From positions 1 through 34,621 of the forward strand of contig JANQHL010000085.1 in assembly GCA_028277085.1 (NCBI GenBank): a stretch of DNA of 34,621 nucleotides, read 5' to 3'. The notes beneath the pieces are model-generated. The model searched no databases. It was not told the DNA's origin and was given only the letters and a program-made list of their open reading frames with translations. The position numbers and the translations under genes were made by a program. Each line of letters opens with the position of its first letter. Position 1 is the first letter of the stretch. Origin of the DNA: Flavobacteriaceae bacterium (GTDB lineage: Bacteria; Bacteroidota; Bacteroidia; Flavobacteriales; Flavobacteriaceae). This document shows, one piece after another, positions 15,394 through 23,759 of this stretch.

Positions 15394-17736
15394 TTAGAAT
15401 TCGATTTTGTAACTGATGTTGGGAATGATTATTCCTGAAAATTTGCTTTCAATACTTTGTGTGTTGGTATTAAATACATCAGCCTGAAATTCTTCTGTTG
15501 CTCCTGCATTCAATACCTGTAGGCTCCAAACGGAAGCATGTCTTGGTTTGTTCTTTCGGTATGTCAGGGTAAATGAGCCTATCGGCAGATCCTTATCCTT
15601 TTCCGAAAAAGAAATCTGGTTTCCCGTCTCACCATACACCACATCCTGATTCATTATTGAAGCTTGGGAATCAATGGCCTCTCTTCTATTTCCCCCTAGG
15701 TAGTTGAGTCGAAAATTGGCCCCAAAAGTGTTGTTCTTGTTTCTTCCAACTTGCCATTCCTTACCAAAAACTGCATTTATAACATAGTTCTTGTTATATC
15801 GGGTATTGCGTTCAATACCATCATTCGCGGTGTATTTGGAATCGAATATTGAAGTGGTGAACAGGTAATAAAATCCTTTACTGAAATATCGCTCAAGTGT
15901 CAAATCAATGCCAATGTTCCTTCCAGTACCCTCACTGATAAGCGCTTCATCAAAAAACAGATTGTCTTCAATGTTCAGGGTAGAAATGTATCCATTGGGT
16001 GCAACCGGAACATCATGCAAGGACTGATAATACGGTTCTATACTCAATCTTACCTTGTCATTGATTTTCGTGTTAAACGACAGGACAAAATGATTGGATT
16101 TCATAAGGTTCAAATCTTTGTTTGGTTGAAATCCGTCTTCATCCCTGACAAAGTATATTGACAAGGGTTCAATTCTGCTGTGCAAACCATAACCCAACGC
16201 CAAATTGCTTTTATCGCCCAGTTTATAGTCCAGAGCTACACGAGGTTCCAATGTGAATTCTTTGTTCAAACCAAAGTACTGCGAATGAAATCCAGCATTC
16301 AACGTCCATTTTGGTGACAGATTAAACTTGGATTGCGTATACCATTGCAGAAGGTATGATTGTCCGTCCTCATCAACAATGGTTCGAGGTAGCGATTGAA
16401 CCGTTTCTGCATCATCTACCTGTAAATCATAGGCCAAACTATTAAGATAAAAACCTGTCCGGTTGGTATGATTGTCACTTAAAACTGATGTTAAATCCGA
16501 CTGCAAGGTGAGCTTGTAGTTATTCTTACGCGCATCAGATTGAGGAATAGCGTTCAAGTCGTCATCCACATATTGTTCCTTGAAAGTGGTACCGTTTCCA
16601 GATAAGGATAAGGTGGAGTTAATAACCGCCCTGGAGTTAATAATTTGTTTGTAGTTCAGACCGGAAGCAAACATATACAAAGCGGTCTGGGAGTTTTCAC
16701 GATCTGACCTTGACTCCCACTCTTCCATATCTTCAGCTTCGGTATCCACTGCGTCGTAAGCCCCAACCCCCCAAAGTGAAAAGGAACCAGCGCTTTTTGT
16801 AGGCAAGTCAATTTTAAAGGACACATCCTGATATTTTAACACCCCTGCATCGCTTGGTAAGAATGCTCCAACGAGGCCGAGTGTGGAGTAGCGATAGTTA
16901 AACAAATACGTAGCATCTCCATCTTTCCTAAACGGACCTTCCGTAGCAAAATCAAGGCCAAGCACTCCCGCTTGAAAGGTATACTCTTTATTTGTGGAAT
17001 TGCCTTTCCTCAAATTGATGTCGAAAACCCCGGAGGTCGCATTTCCATACTCAGATGGAAATGCTCCTGTAAAAAAATCACTATTTCCCATCATCTGACT
17101 GCTCAATACTGTAAGCGCACCCGCACCGGCGATGGTCAAATCAGCGAAATGATTTGGGCTAGGCACCTCAACCCCCTCAATCCTCCAAAGTAAGCCGGAA
17201 GGACTATTCCCGCGAACGGAAATTCCATTACTGCTTACCGATGGAGCAGCAACACCTGCAAATGAGGACACCAATCTTCCCGGATCGTTTAGCCCCCCTG
17301 CATAGCGCTGGGTTTCCTCAACGGTAAATTGGCGACTGCTTAAGGTGGCCAAGGTATTGATTGCTTTTTCCTTATCTCTTCGGTACGCCACTACCACTTC
17401 GTCAAGATTGGTAGTTAACGGGGTAAGTTTAATTTCAAGCATGATTTCCTTCGCAGACCCTACAAGAATCTCTGTAGCCAGGAAACTCTCGTATCCTATC
17501 ATCCGTATTTCAAAATCCTGTCTCCCCACAGGTACTTGTTTTAGAACGAAGGCTCCATCAAAATCAGTTATGGTTCCGAGGATAGGATCCGATCCCACCA
17601 GTGTTATTGTTGCCCCTATCAATGCCTGCTGGGTGTTCTGATCTGTAACCATACCCTTTACGGTCTGTGTTATCGTCTGAGCATTGCACCAATGGAATAC
17701 GCCAATGGAAAACAATGCTATTATTAGATTTTTCAT
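15394..17736 (-). CDS. TonB-dependent receptor with CarboxypepD_reg-like domain
   Basis: This is a TonB-dependent outer-membrane receptor of 780 residues. A signal peptide ends near CNAQ (about residue 20). It is followed by a CarboxypepD_reg-like domain (about 25-105) with TQQALIGATITLVG. The plug domain (about 120-235) shows GISVRGNSPSGLLWRIEGVEVPSPNHFA. The barrel runs to the C-terminal NISYKIEF, which ends on Phe as expected for barrel insertion. It lies 78 nt after the DUF2807 lipoprotein gene on the same strand, so it may be the last gene of the AraC-CPBP-DUF2807 run. There is no SusD partner next to it, so a polysaccharide role is less likely. The substrate is not readable. Confidence 0.93.
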   Translation of the reverse strand: MKNLIIALFSIGVFHWCNAQTITQTVKGMVTDQNTQQALIGATITLVGSDPILGTITDFDGAFVLKQVPVGRQDFEIRMIGYESFLATEILVGSAKEIMLEIKLTPLTTNLDEVVVAYRRDKEKAINTLATLSSRQFTVEETQRYAGGLNDPGRLVSSFAGVAAPSVSSNGISVRGNSPSGLLWRIEGVEVPSPNHFADLTIAGAGALTVLSSQMMGNSDFFTGAFPSEYGNATSGVFDINLRKGNSTNKEYTFQAGVLGLDFATEGPFRKDGDATYLFNYRYSTLGLVGAFLPSDAGVLKYQDVSFKIDLPTKSAGSFSLWGVGAYDAVDTEAEDMEEWESRSDRENSQTALYMFASGLNYKQIINSRAVINSTLSLSGNGTTFKEQYVDDDLNAIPQSDARKNNYKLTLQSDLTSVLSDNHTNRTGFYLNSLAYDLQVDDAETVQSLPRTIVDEDGQSYLLQWYTQSKFNLSPKWTLNAGFHSQYFGLNKEFTLEPRVALDYKLGDKSNLALGYGLHSRIEPLSIYFVRDEDGFQPNKDLNLMKSNHFVLSFNTKINDKVRLSIEPYYQSLHDVPVAPNGYISTLNIEDNLFFDEALISEGTGRNIGIDLTLERYFSKGFYYLFTTSIFDSKYTANDGIERNTRYNKNYVINAVFGKEWQVGRNKNNTFGANFRLNYLGGNRREAIDSQASIMNQDVVYGETGNQISFSEKDKDLPIGSFTLTYRKNKPRHASVWSLQVLNAGATEEFQADVFNTNTQSIESKFSGIIIPNISYKIEF

Positions 17737-17814
17737 TTTCTTTTGTTTTGGTAATTAATCACTGATGCCTTTTAAGTTCACAAGCACCTTGCGCAACTGA
17801 AGCGGGAAGGAGTG

Positions 17815-18618
17815 CTAATCGTTAACTCTCCTAACTTCTCCCGACCCTTGAATTGATGTGTTTACTGTTGGATTGCCTTTATATAAGACATCTCCACTTC
17901 CATTGATTTCAGCATCAAGTGAATCTGTACAACTAAGTTCAATTGAGCCTGAACCTCTAATCTCCAAATCCGCATCATTGACCAAAAAGTTGAAGCCTTT
18001 AACATCCCCTGAGCCCTCATTAAAACAATCAAGACTTTTAGTCACACCAGAAATGACAATATCAGCATTACCAGAATTGGAAATTGAGAAGTCATTAGCA
18101 TCAATATTACTGGCAACAATAGTTCCAACTCCGGTATTCTTTAAACCGTTAAGTTGTCCCACGGTAATATTCGCGCTCAGCGTAATATTTCTATAGGTTT
18201 CATCAGATAATTCAAGCCTGAGTTCACCATTGACCACCTTTGTCCGTACACGTCCAATAATGTTATCATCTGCAGTGACCTCAACCGATTGTCCAACTCC
18301 TTGGGTAATGGTCACATCGAAGACACCAGTGCTCTTTAACTTCGTAAATTCACTGACTTGTCTCATTTCTGACGTCAGGTTTTGTGATCCTATCAAAGTG
18401 TCATCATCTTTATCACATGATGTAAAAAGGGTAAGACCAAATAAAAGAACCAAGGAGAACCAAATATTGATTTTATTGTAATTCTTAAATGGAATCCAAT
18501 TAAAGCTTATGGGTTCATAGGTCTTTTTATCAAGACATCCTTTGTCCAATAGGAAGACTTGATTTTCCTTAACAAACACATAGTTTGTTGTTAGTGTTTC
18601 TGTTTTTTTAGTTTTCAT
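17815..18618 (-). CDS. DUF2807 (GIN domain) lipoprotein with long N-terminal extension
   Basis: This 267-residue protein ends in a DUF2807/GIN domain (about 88-262), made of short beta repeats rich in the pattern SGSG/GSGDV. Examples are NSGNADIVIS, NEGSGDVKGF and RGSGSIELS. This is the right-handed beta-helix-like 'autotransporter adhesin head' fold of Bacteroidetes surface proteins. A lipoprotein signal is visible (WFSLVLLFGLTLFTSC), but about 50 residues precede it. No Met exists between the first codon and the lipobox. The first ATG overlaps the stop of the CPBP gene by 4 nt, which supports translational coupling from that start. Either the protein has an unusual cytoplasmic leader or translation begins at a non-ATG codon. 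It is probably cotranscribed with the CPBP gene. Confidence 0.85.
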   Translation of the reverse strand: MKTKKTETLTTNYVFVKENQVFLLDKGCLDKKTYEPISFNWIPFKNYNKINIWFSLVLLFGLTLFTSCDKDDDTLIGSQNLTSEMRQVSEFTKLKSTGVFDVTITQGVGQSVEVTADDNIIGRVRTKVVNGELRLELSDETYRNITLSANITVGQLNGLKNTGVGTIVASNIDANDFSISNSGNADIVISGVTKSLDCFNEGSGDVKGFNFLVNDADLEIRGSGSIELSCTDSLDAEINGSGDVLYKGNPTVNTSIQGSGEVRRVND

Positions 18619-19487
18619 GATTTCTGTATGTATTGATTATTGTTTTCTAGATATTTCCACTTCTTCCTGGTCCTCAGGAAGTATTCCTTATTGTTTGTTA
18701 TTAAGAAAATGGAGAATGCAATGAGAAGACCTGTCTGAATGACCTTGCTCATGGGTTCGGTGGCAAAGATTTCGTTGAAAAATCCTGCCGAAATATGAAA
18801 TATTATTGTGATTATGATATTCCTGTTACACTTGTAATAGAGCCAGTTCATTATTAAGACAAAAGGGAACAGGCTCAGGAAGAAATTGATGGAATAGATT
18901 ACACCTTCTTCAACCAAGTTGCTGTGATAATAGTCTTTGATAAAGGATAATGGCAAATGCCATAGACCCCAGAACAAGGCAAAAAGCAAGGAAGATTTAA
19001 GTAGGCTATGCTTTCTGACTAATGCATCTGTTCCATAAGAATGCCAGGCGAGTTCCTCAACAATGGGAGCGGCGACCAGCATAAACCAAACCGGAAATAT
19101 TCCGGAAGAGAAGGTAAAACCACCTCGAAATTGAAACTGGTCAACACTATACCCAAAAAAGAGAGAAATCAATTGCGCCACCAGGATACTGAAAGGCATA
19201 AGGAGAAATACCGCTACTAAATATTTCTGTCCCACTTTTTGGAAATTGAAGAACCTTCCGAACAAATCCTTTCTGAGGGATTCCTGTGGAAGAATCAAAG
19301 CCAAGGCGATGAATAAGGGAGCCAATAGACCCAGTAGACTACCTAAGCTAGTCCATAAGACAAATTCATTGGGATAGGTATGGCTTATATAAGCCACAAC
19401 AAACCACACAACCCACGGGATTAATATGGATAAGAAATAAAACAACCTGGCGTGGCGATACTGTCCGATTTCCAATTTGCTTATCAT
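18615..19487 (-). CDS. CPBP-family intramembrane metalloprotease, EExxxH variant
   Basis: This 290-residue polytopic protein with about eight hydrophobic segments belongs to the CPBP (CAAX protease/Abi) family. The first motif is EELAWHSYG (Glu144-Glu145), where the usual EExxxR Arg is replaced by His. The second is FALFWGLWH with His177. The third is HISAGFFN with His231 and Asn238. The metal-binding Glu and His residues are present, so the protein may be active. Family members act as prenyl-protein proteases, bacteriocin-immunity proteins or regulators of membrane enzymes. The gene follows a membrane AraC gene across 155 nt and overlaps the DUF2807 gene by 4 nt. Its promoter shares a motif pair with the second CPBP gene (20884-21630). 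Confidence 0.9.
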   Translation of the reverse strand: MISKLEIGQYRHARLFYFLSILIPWVVWFVVAYISHTYPNEFVLWTSLGSLLGLLAPLFIALALILPQESLRKDLFGRFFNFQKVGQKYLVAVFLLMPFSILVAQLISLFFGYSVDQFQFRGGFTFSSGIFPVWFMLVAAPIVEELAWHSYGTDALVRKHSLLKSSLLFALFWGLWHLPLSFIKDYYHSNLVEEGVIYSINFFLSLFPFVLIMNWLYYKCNRNIIITIIFHISAGFFNEIFATEPMSKVIQTGLLIAFSIFLITNNKEYFLRTRKKWKYLENNNQYIQKS

Positions 19488-19502
19488 GATATTCAGTTTT
19501 AT

Positions 19503-19542
19503 GAAGCAAATGGACGGGATTTTTGGTCACCAATCGACCAAC
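19503..19542 (-). promoter_or_regulatory. Promoter/operator of CPBP gene 1, shared architecture with CPBP gene 2
   Basis: On the plus strand, GAAGCAAA begins at 19503 and TCGACCAAC at 19534, an offset of 31 nt. Read on the minus strand, TCCATTTG is a one-mismatch -7 element 20 nt before the start codon, and GTTGGTCGA lies where the -33 box should be. The motif is also part of an inverted repeat, TTGGTC-N7-GACCAA (19523-19541). The same pair at the same offset lies upstream of the other CPBP gene. Confidence 0.5.
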
Positions 19543-19572
19543 ATTATGATGTCGTACTATTTAAAGGTGCAG

Positions 19573-19611
19573 GATTATAGGATTGGACGTTTAAGTCCTG
19601 ATTATAGGGTT
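19573..19611. repeat. 12-bp direct repeat between AraC and CPBP genes
   Basis: GATTATAGGATT (19573-19584) and GATTATAGGGTT (19600-19611) form a direct repeat, 11 of 12 identical, with a 27-nt period. It lies upstream of the CPBP promoter and downstream of the AraC stop. Direct repeats of this kind suit AraC-family binding. Confidence 0.4.
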
Positions 19612-19642
19612 ATTACGGAAAATTTCATGCTATTATCGGCGT

Positions 19643-20767
19643 CTAGGCTTTGGGTGTATAACCAGCCATAAACTTTGAAGGTGTGACTCCCTTATGTTTT
19701 TTGAAGACCGAATTAAACGTGGATTTTGAATTAAAACCCGAATCGAGCGCCAATGCCAAAAAACTAAATTGTTTGTCTTTGGATGCCCGCTCAATAAATT
19801 CTTCCACACGATATCTATTTACAAAATCATTGAAGTTCTGACCTTCATACTGATTGATGATTTGCGATAAATGATGTAGTGGCAAGTTTAGTTTGCCTGC
19901 CATGGTATTTAAATTCAGATTTGGTTCCAAATACGGTTTCTGTTCTGTCATGAACTTCAGAAGGTCTTTGTGCTTAAGGGAGGCAAAGTCTTCTTTTAGG
20001 CCTGAATTTTTATATGAGGATTTATCATTTTCTTCGATTTCCAGAATCTTGTTGTCTGCAAAAATGTTTTGATGCCGAATCCCAAAATAGCCTAGGCACA
20101 AAACACTAAAAACGATCATGCAATAAAATATAAACTCCGGGTTGAAAGGATATTCAACTCCCAAAATATCCCTGGAAATAAGCACTATAGCCACCGTAGC
20201 AAAAATTACACCTACACCCCAAATAAAACTCCGTAACCAATTGAGGTTTATTTTTTCATCATTCGAAAAGTTATCCTCGATCAGTCTCTTATGCCTCTTC
20301 AGCAACTTAAAAGCGAAAACGGCATAAACTATCGTAGAAACTATTATGAAGATTACCAAAAAACTTCCAAAGAGCCCAAAATCATCTATTTCGCCCTTAT
20401 CTACCATTCGCTTCTCCTCCACAGAATAAAAAAAGTAAAACCGCAACATGTATAGATAAGAAATGACCACAGGCACGAAGTGCCAATAATCCTTCCTTCT
20501 CATTCTTGTATCATCTCGAATCGAATACACTACATATATATACAGTAAGGGGCCGTAGAAAAGTGGGAAGGGTGCTGTTATTCCAATGAGATGAGGGTAG
20601 ATGTCCCAATAACCCAAGGTATATATGTAAGTGCTGACCAAATGAATACCGACTATAAGCATCCAAAAGGCCAGTATCGTATCAGATAAGGATTTATTTT
20701 TTTTGCCCAACAAAAGGATAAAGAAAAATAGCGATGTGAAAATCCCTATGGTGAAAATCATATCCAT
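19643..20767 (-). CDS. Membrane-anchored AraC-family transcriptional regulator
   Basis: This regulator of 374 residues has seven or so hydrophobic helices (about 1-235), a charged linker and a C-terminal AraC-type domain (about 265-372). The first HTH shows AGKLNLPLHHLSQIIN and the second LALALDSGFNSKSTFNSVFKK, followed by GVTPSKF. It is the same family as the regulators at 9620-10756 and 21748-22887. It lies immediately upstream of a CPBP membrane protease gene on the same strand, as does the other minus-strand copy, so an AraC-CPBP module appears twice. The signal sensed by the membrane half is unknown. Confidence 0.93.
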   Translation of the reverse strand: MDMIFTIGIFTSLFFFILLLGKKNKSLSDTILAFWMLIVGIHLVSTYIYTLGYWDIYPHLIGITAPFPLFYGPLLYIYVVYSIRDDTRMRRKDYWHFVPVVISYLYMLRFYFFYSVEEKRMVDKGEIDDFGLFGSFLVIFIIVSTIVYAVFAFKLLKRHKRLIEDNFSNDEKINLNWLRSFIWGVGVIFATVAIVLISRDILGVEYPFNPEFIFYCMIVFSVLCLGYFGIRHQNIFADNKILEIEENDKSSYKNSGLKEDFASLKHKDLLKFMTEQKPYLEPNLNLNTMAGKLNLPLHHLSQIINQYEGQNFNDFVNRYRVEEFIERASKDKQFSFLALALDSGFNSKSTFNSVFKKHKGVTPSKFMAGYTPKA

Positions 20768-20834
20768 TTTTGTGCGAAACTCTTTAGGTGCAGTACATGA
20801 AAGTTAAAAAAAAATCATGTTACCAGTACTAGTT

Positions 20835-20852
20835 CCATTTTCAGAAAAATGG
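20835..20852 (-). terminator. Hairpin after CPBP gene 2
   Basis: CCATTTT-CAGA-AAAATGG is a perfect 7-bp stem with a 4-nt loop. It lies 32 nt past the stop of the CPBP gene at 20884 and upstream of the next AraC gene. It lacks a good T tract, so it is a tentative terminator. Confidence 0.4.
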
Positions 20853-20883
20853 TTTTGCGACGCGTTACTTATTCTTCGTATTA

Positions 20884-21630
20884 TCAGCCAATGATTGCCC
20901 CAACCAACATAATCACCGGAATACTATTCAATGCTGCATGTGCTATTAAGAAAGGAGTATTGTTCTGTATTCGCTGCGTGATATACGACATGAACATAGC
21001 TCCGGGAAGCACCATAATCGCATTGTAGGGAGCAAATAGATGGAAAGAGGTCCAAAGCAGCCCATGGACAACCCACGTGTACCTACCATGGGTTTTTTCC
21101 TGTTTTGGGAATAACCACCCCCTCCATAAAAACTCTTCTCCTACTATATTGAAGAAATACATAACCATAAAAAGTCCGAGCAGCCACCAATTTCCCTTTA
21201 GTGGATGACCGACAAAGGTTTCGCCATCACTCATTACTTCCGTCAAAAGGTCTGTTGTTGGAAGCCATGCATGGATAATTTTGACCAATGGCCATGCGAG
21301 GGTATATACCATGAGATAAAGGCCAACAAAGACCAATATGTATAGGAGGGTCCATAACCATTTTTTGCCCTTAATCTTTTTATATCGAAAACGGGTCATC
21401 AATGATTGCCAATTCAAAGGATGTCCTTCAAGTTTAAATCCTATCAGGGCACTGGCGAAGAAAATGACGTGTGGCGATGCCATCACCAAAAACATTAGAA
21501 TTTTGGATACTCCATTCGCGTTAAGAAAAGGCAACACCACGCGTTCTAAAACCAAGAATAGCATGGCAGCACCAAAAAATATAATGACTGAAGTTCCCAG
21601 TCGTATCGGTTTAACTCTATTTATCTCCAT
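20884..21630 (-). CDS. CPBP-family intramembrane metalloprotease
   Basis: This 248-residue integral membrane protein carries the canonical CPBP motifs: EEFLWRGW with Glu165, Glu166 and Arg170; WTSFHLF with His197; and HAALN with His231 and Asn235. It has about seven hydrophobic segments. All proposed catalytic and metal-binding positions are intact, unlike the sister gene at 18615-19487, which has His for the motif-1 Arg. It follows the AraC gene at 21748-22887 across a 117-nt gap with a recognisable promoter/operator pair. Family roles include prenyl-protein processing, self-immunity and control of membrane proteins; the specific one here is unknown. Confidence 0.92.
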   Translation of the reverse strand: MEINRVKPIRLGTSVIIFFGAAMLFLVLERVVLPFLNANGVSKILMFLVMASPHVIFFASALIGFKLEGHPLNWQSLMTRFRYKKIKGKKWLWTLLYILVFVGLYLMVYTLAWPLVKIIHAWLPTTDLLTEVMSDGETFVGHPLKGNWWLLGLFMVMYFFNIVGEEFLWRGWLFPKQEKTHGRYTWVVHGLLWTSFHLFAPYNAIMVLPGAMFMSYITQRIQNNTPFLIAHAALNSIPVIMLVGAIIG

Positions 21631-21656
21631 CCTTTAGAATTTTTGTTTGTAATCTG

Positions 21657-21697
21657 GAAGCAAAATTGACCAATAGAAGAATGCAAGTCGACCGACT
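21657..21697 (-). promoter_or_regulatory. Promoter/operator of CPBP gene 2
   Basis: On the plus strand, GAAGCAAA begins at 21657 and TCGACCGAC at 21688, the same 31-nt offset as upstream of CPBP gene 1. The second motif is embedded in a palindrome, AGTCG-AC-CGACT (21686-21697). CAAAATTG read on the minus strand is a one-mismatch -7 element, 31 nt before the start codon. Confidence 0.5.
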
Positions 21698-21747
21698 AAA
21701 AAAAAGTCAAACGCTTTTTCGTAACGAATTGGGAGATTCTATAAAAA

Positions 21748-22887
21748 CTAAAGTTGATGGCGAAATTGGGTAGGGGTCAATCCCGTATGTTTCTTGAAGG
21801 CAGTGTTGAAAGAAGATTTTGAGTTGAAGCCAACTTCGTATAAGACTTCCAGCACCGTCAACTTTTCATCGAGGTTTTCTTTGAAAATTGATTTTGCCTT
21901 TTCAATCCTATACTCATTTACGAAATCAAAAAAGTGCTTGTGAATTTTATGATTAATAAGTATGGAAAGCTCCTTGGGAGGTACTTGCAAGTGTTTAGCC
22001 AAATCAGACATCGACAACGAAGGATTGGTATACGGTTCGTTTTGTTCCATAAAGTGTTTAAGGGCTTTCAATAGGTTACTTTCCTTTTCCGTTAGTTGGT
22101 TGTTCGCATCATTCTTCTCGGCAAGTTGTTTGGCCAACCGAGTTCTTGAATTCACCCCTTTGAACAGTTCAGGGTAACGTAATGCCTTGAATACTATCCA
22201 ACAAATCAATGCCAACGCCATGAGATTGGTTGCCACGGCAATGTTTTCATAAAGTTCAGATCTGTTAAGAAACAGAGAGGTATTCTTCAAAGTCGAAACA
22301 AAAAAATCAATGCTAAGAAACAGCACCAGTTGAAACAACCATCTATGGTTGAACCATTTGGTATCGGAGTAGTTCTCCAAATATAGCTTTCGATAACGAG
22401 CTACAAGAACAAAGCTGGCAACGAGGTAGGATAAAACTTGTAAATGAAGAATAATATATACCAATTTGAGTTCGAACAAAACAGGGTCTTCTCCTTTAAG
22501 AACGGTAAGTTTTTCCGCCAAACTGGCCAGGTAGAAATTTGGAAGTAAGATGAAAATGGCCATTAGAAAAGTTACGCCATGCAGCAAGTGAACCATCCTC
22601 AATCTGAAATCGTTGTAGACAATGGATTGTATATAGAGATACAAAAAAGGAAGCTCTAAAAAAATTAAGGAACCAAGAAGCAATCCTAATCCAGGGTGTT
22701 TGGGATAGACATAATTGTTCAGCAATACGTTTCCACCAGTATCAATAGCAAAAATGATAAGAAACATAGCAATTAAAAAATTGCTGGTTTGTCTCTTCGT
22801 TTTTAAAGTCAAAAGAAAAAAGGCAAAGAAAAAACTCAAAAAACCCGTTAGCACACCCAGAAGTTCAGGGAAGGTTTTGATGTCCAT
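21748..22887 (-). CDS. Membrane-anchored AraC-family transcriptional regulator
   Basis: This regulator has 379 residues. Its N-terminal half holds about seven hydrophobic helices, and its C-terminal half is an AraC DNA-binding domain (about 270-378). The first HTH shows LAKHLQVPPKELSILIN. The second shows VLYEVGFNSKSSFNTAFKK and ends with GLTPTQFR. It is the third copy of this type in the window and the first gene of the second AraC-CPBP module. A -7-like TATTTTCG (plus strand 22902-22909, one mismatch) lies upstream of its start. The nearest likely target is the CPBP gene downstream. Confidence 0.93.
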   Translation of the reverse strand: MDIKTFPELLGVLTGFLSFFFAFFLLTLKTKRQTSNFLIAMFLIIFAIDTGGNVLLNNYVYPKHPGLGLLLGSLIFLELPFLYLYIQSIVYNDFRLRMVHLLHGVTFLMAIFILLPNFYLASLAEKLTVLKGEDPVLFELKLVYIILHLQVLSYLVASFVLVARYRKLYLENYSDTKWFNHRWLFQLVLFLSIDFFVSTLKNTSLFLNRSELYENIAVATNLMALALICWIVFKALRYPELFKGVNSRTRLAKQLAEKNDANNQLTEKESNLLKALKHFMEQNEPYTNPSLSMSDLAKHLQVPPKELSILINHKIHKHFFDFVNEYRIEKAKSIFKENLDEKLTVLEVLYEVGFNSKSSFNTAFKKHTGLTPTQFRHQL

Positions 22888-23051
22888 AATTCATTTTTTA
22901 TCGAAAATAGTTTTACTGCTTTGAATTGTAAGTTCAGATAAAATTTTCAGATTATTATATAACTGATTTTAAGGAATCCTAAATGAAAACTCTGTTCAAA
23001 GTGAGAATATAGGTAATCAAACGACTTGGCGATAAACGGGTTTTAATTGAA

Positions 23052-23681
23052 CTAGGGTTGCTCAGTATAACGCAAGTAAGGCGTTACCTCTGCGTGCCCC
23101 TTTGGAAATGTTTTGCCCGCTTCCTCACTTGAAAGGGACGGGTCGATAATCACATTTTCCTCTTGCTTCCAATTCGCTGGGGTAACAATAGGGTGTTTAT
23201 AGCTAAGTTGCAGCGCATCTACCACTCGCAATATTTCATCGAAATTTCTACCTACCGCCATAGGATAGGTAAGCATTAATTTGATATCCTTTTCTGGCCC
23301 GATAACAAAGACCGACCGAATTGTGTGCTTTTCAGAACTTCCTTTATGAATCATTCCGTAAAGCTGAGCGACTTTTGCTTGTTCGTCCGCGATGATGGGA
23401 AAGTTAACTCTGGCGTTCATAGATTGTTCGATATCCTTAATCCAACCTTTATGTGATTCAAGGCTGTCAACGCTCAGTGCAATTGCCTTGACATTCCGCT
23501 TTTTGAACTCATCATGTAAATTAGCGACCACCCCTAGCTCCGTTGTACACACTGGAGTGTAATCTTCAGGGTGCGAAAACAATAGCCCCCAACTGGAGCC
23601 AAGCCATTGATGGAATCCAAAATCTCCCATTGTAGTGCTTGCGCTGAAATCCGGTGCTATGGAACCCAAAGTAATAGACAT
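23052..23681 (-). CDS. 1-Cys peroxiredoxin (Prx6-type)
   Basis: This 209-residue protein of the AhpC/TSA superfamily should reduce hydrogen peroxide and organic peroxides in the cytoplasm. The catalytic motif PEDYTPVCTTELG contains the peroxidatic Cys45, which is the only cysteine in the protein, so it is a 1-Cys enzyme that needs an external thiol. Length and the C-terminal dimerisation extension (HPIVTPANWK, then EVTPYLRY) match the Prx6 group. The ORF track begins at 23708, but the ATG at 23681 (MSITLGSIAPDF) gives the usual N-terminus. It is divergent from a LytTR response regulator across a short gap, which hints that the two-component system responds to, or controls, oxidative defence (inference). 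Confidence 0.94.
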   Translation of the reverse strand: MSITLGSIAPDFSASTTMGDFGFHQWLGSSWGLLFSHPEDYTPVCTTELGVVANLHDEFKKRNVKAIALSVDSLESHKGWIKDIEQSMNARVNFPIIADEQAKVAQLYGMIHKGSSEKHTIRSVFVIGPEKDIKLMLTYPMAVGRNFDEILRVVDALQLSYKHPIVTPANWKQEENVIIDPSLSSEEAGKTFPKGHAEVTPYLRYTEQP

Positions 23682-23733
23682 GACTTTCACTAAATTATTA
23701 AATAACAAAGAATTACTAAAAGAGTAATAACTG

Positions 23734-23741
23734 TATATTTA
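23734..23741 (+). promoter_or_regulatory. -7-like element before the LytTR gene
   Basis: TATATTTA matches TAnnTTTG except for the last base and ends 18 nt before the ATG of the response regulator. Confidence 0.3.
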
Positions 23742-23759
23742 CTTAGTAAGGAACAAATA

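Noticed and set aside
19477-19671. 64-residue plus-strand ORF between the AraC and CPBP genes
   Set aside because: It covers the promoter/operator region and both gene ends on the opposite strand; composition and length suggest chance.
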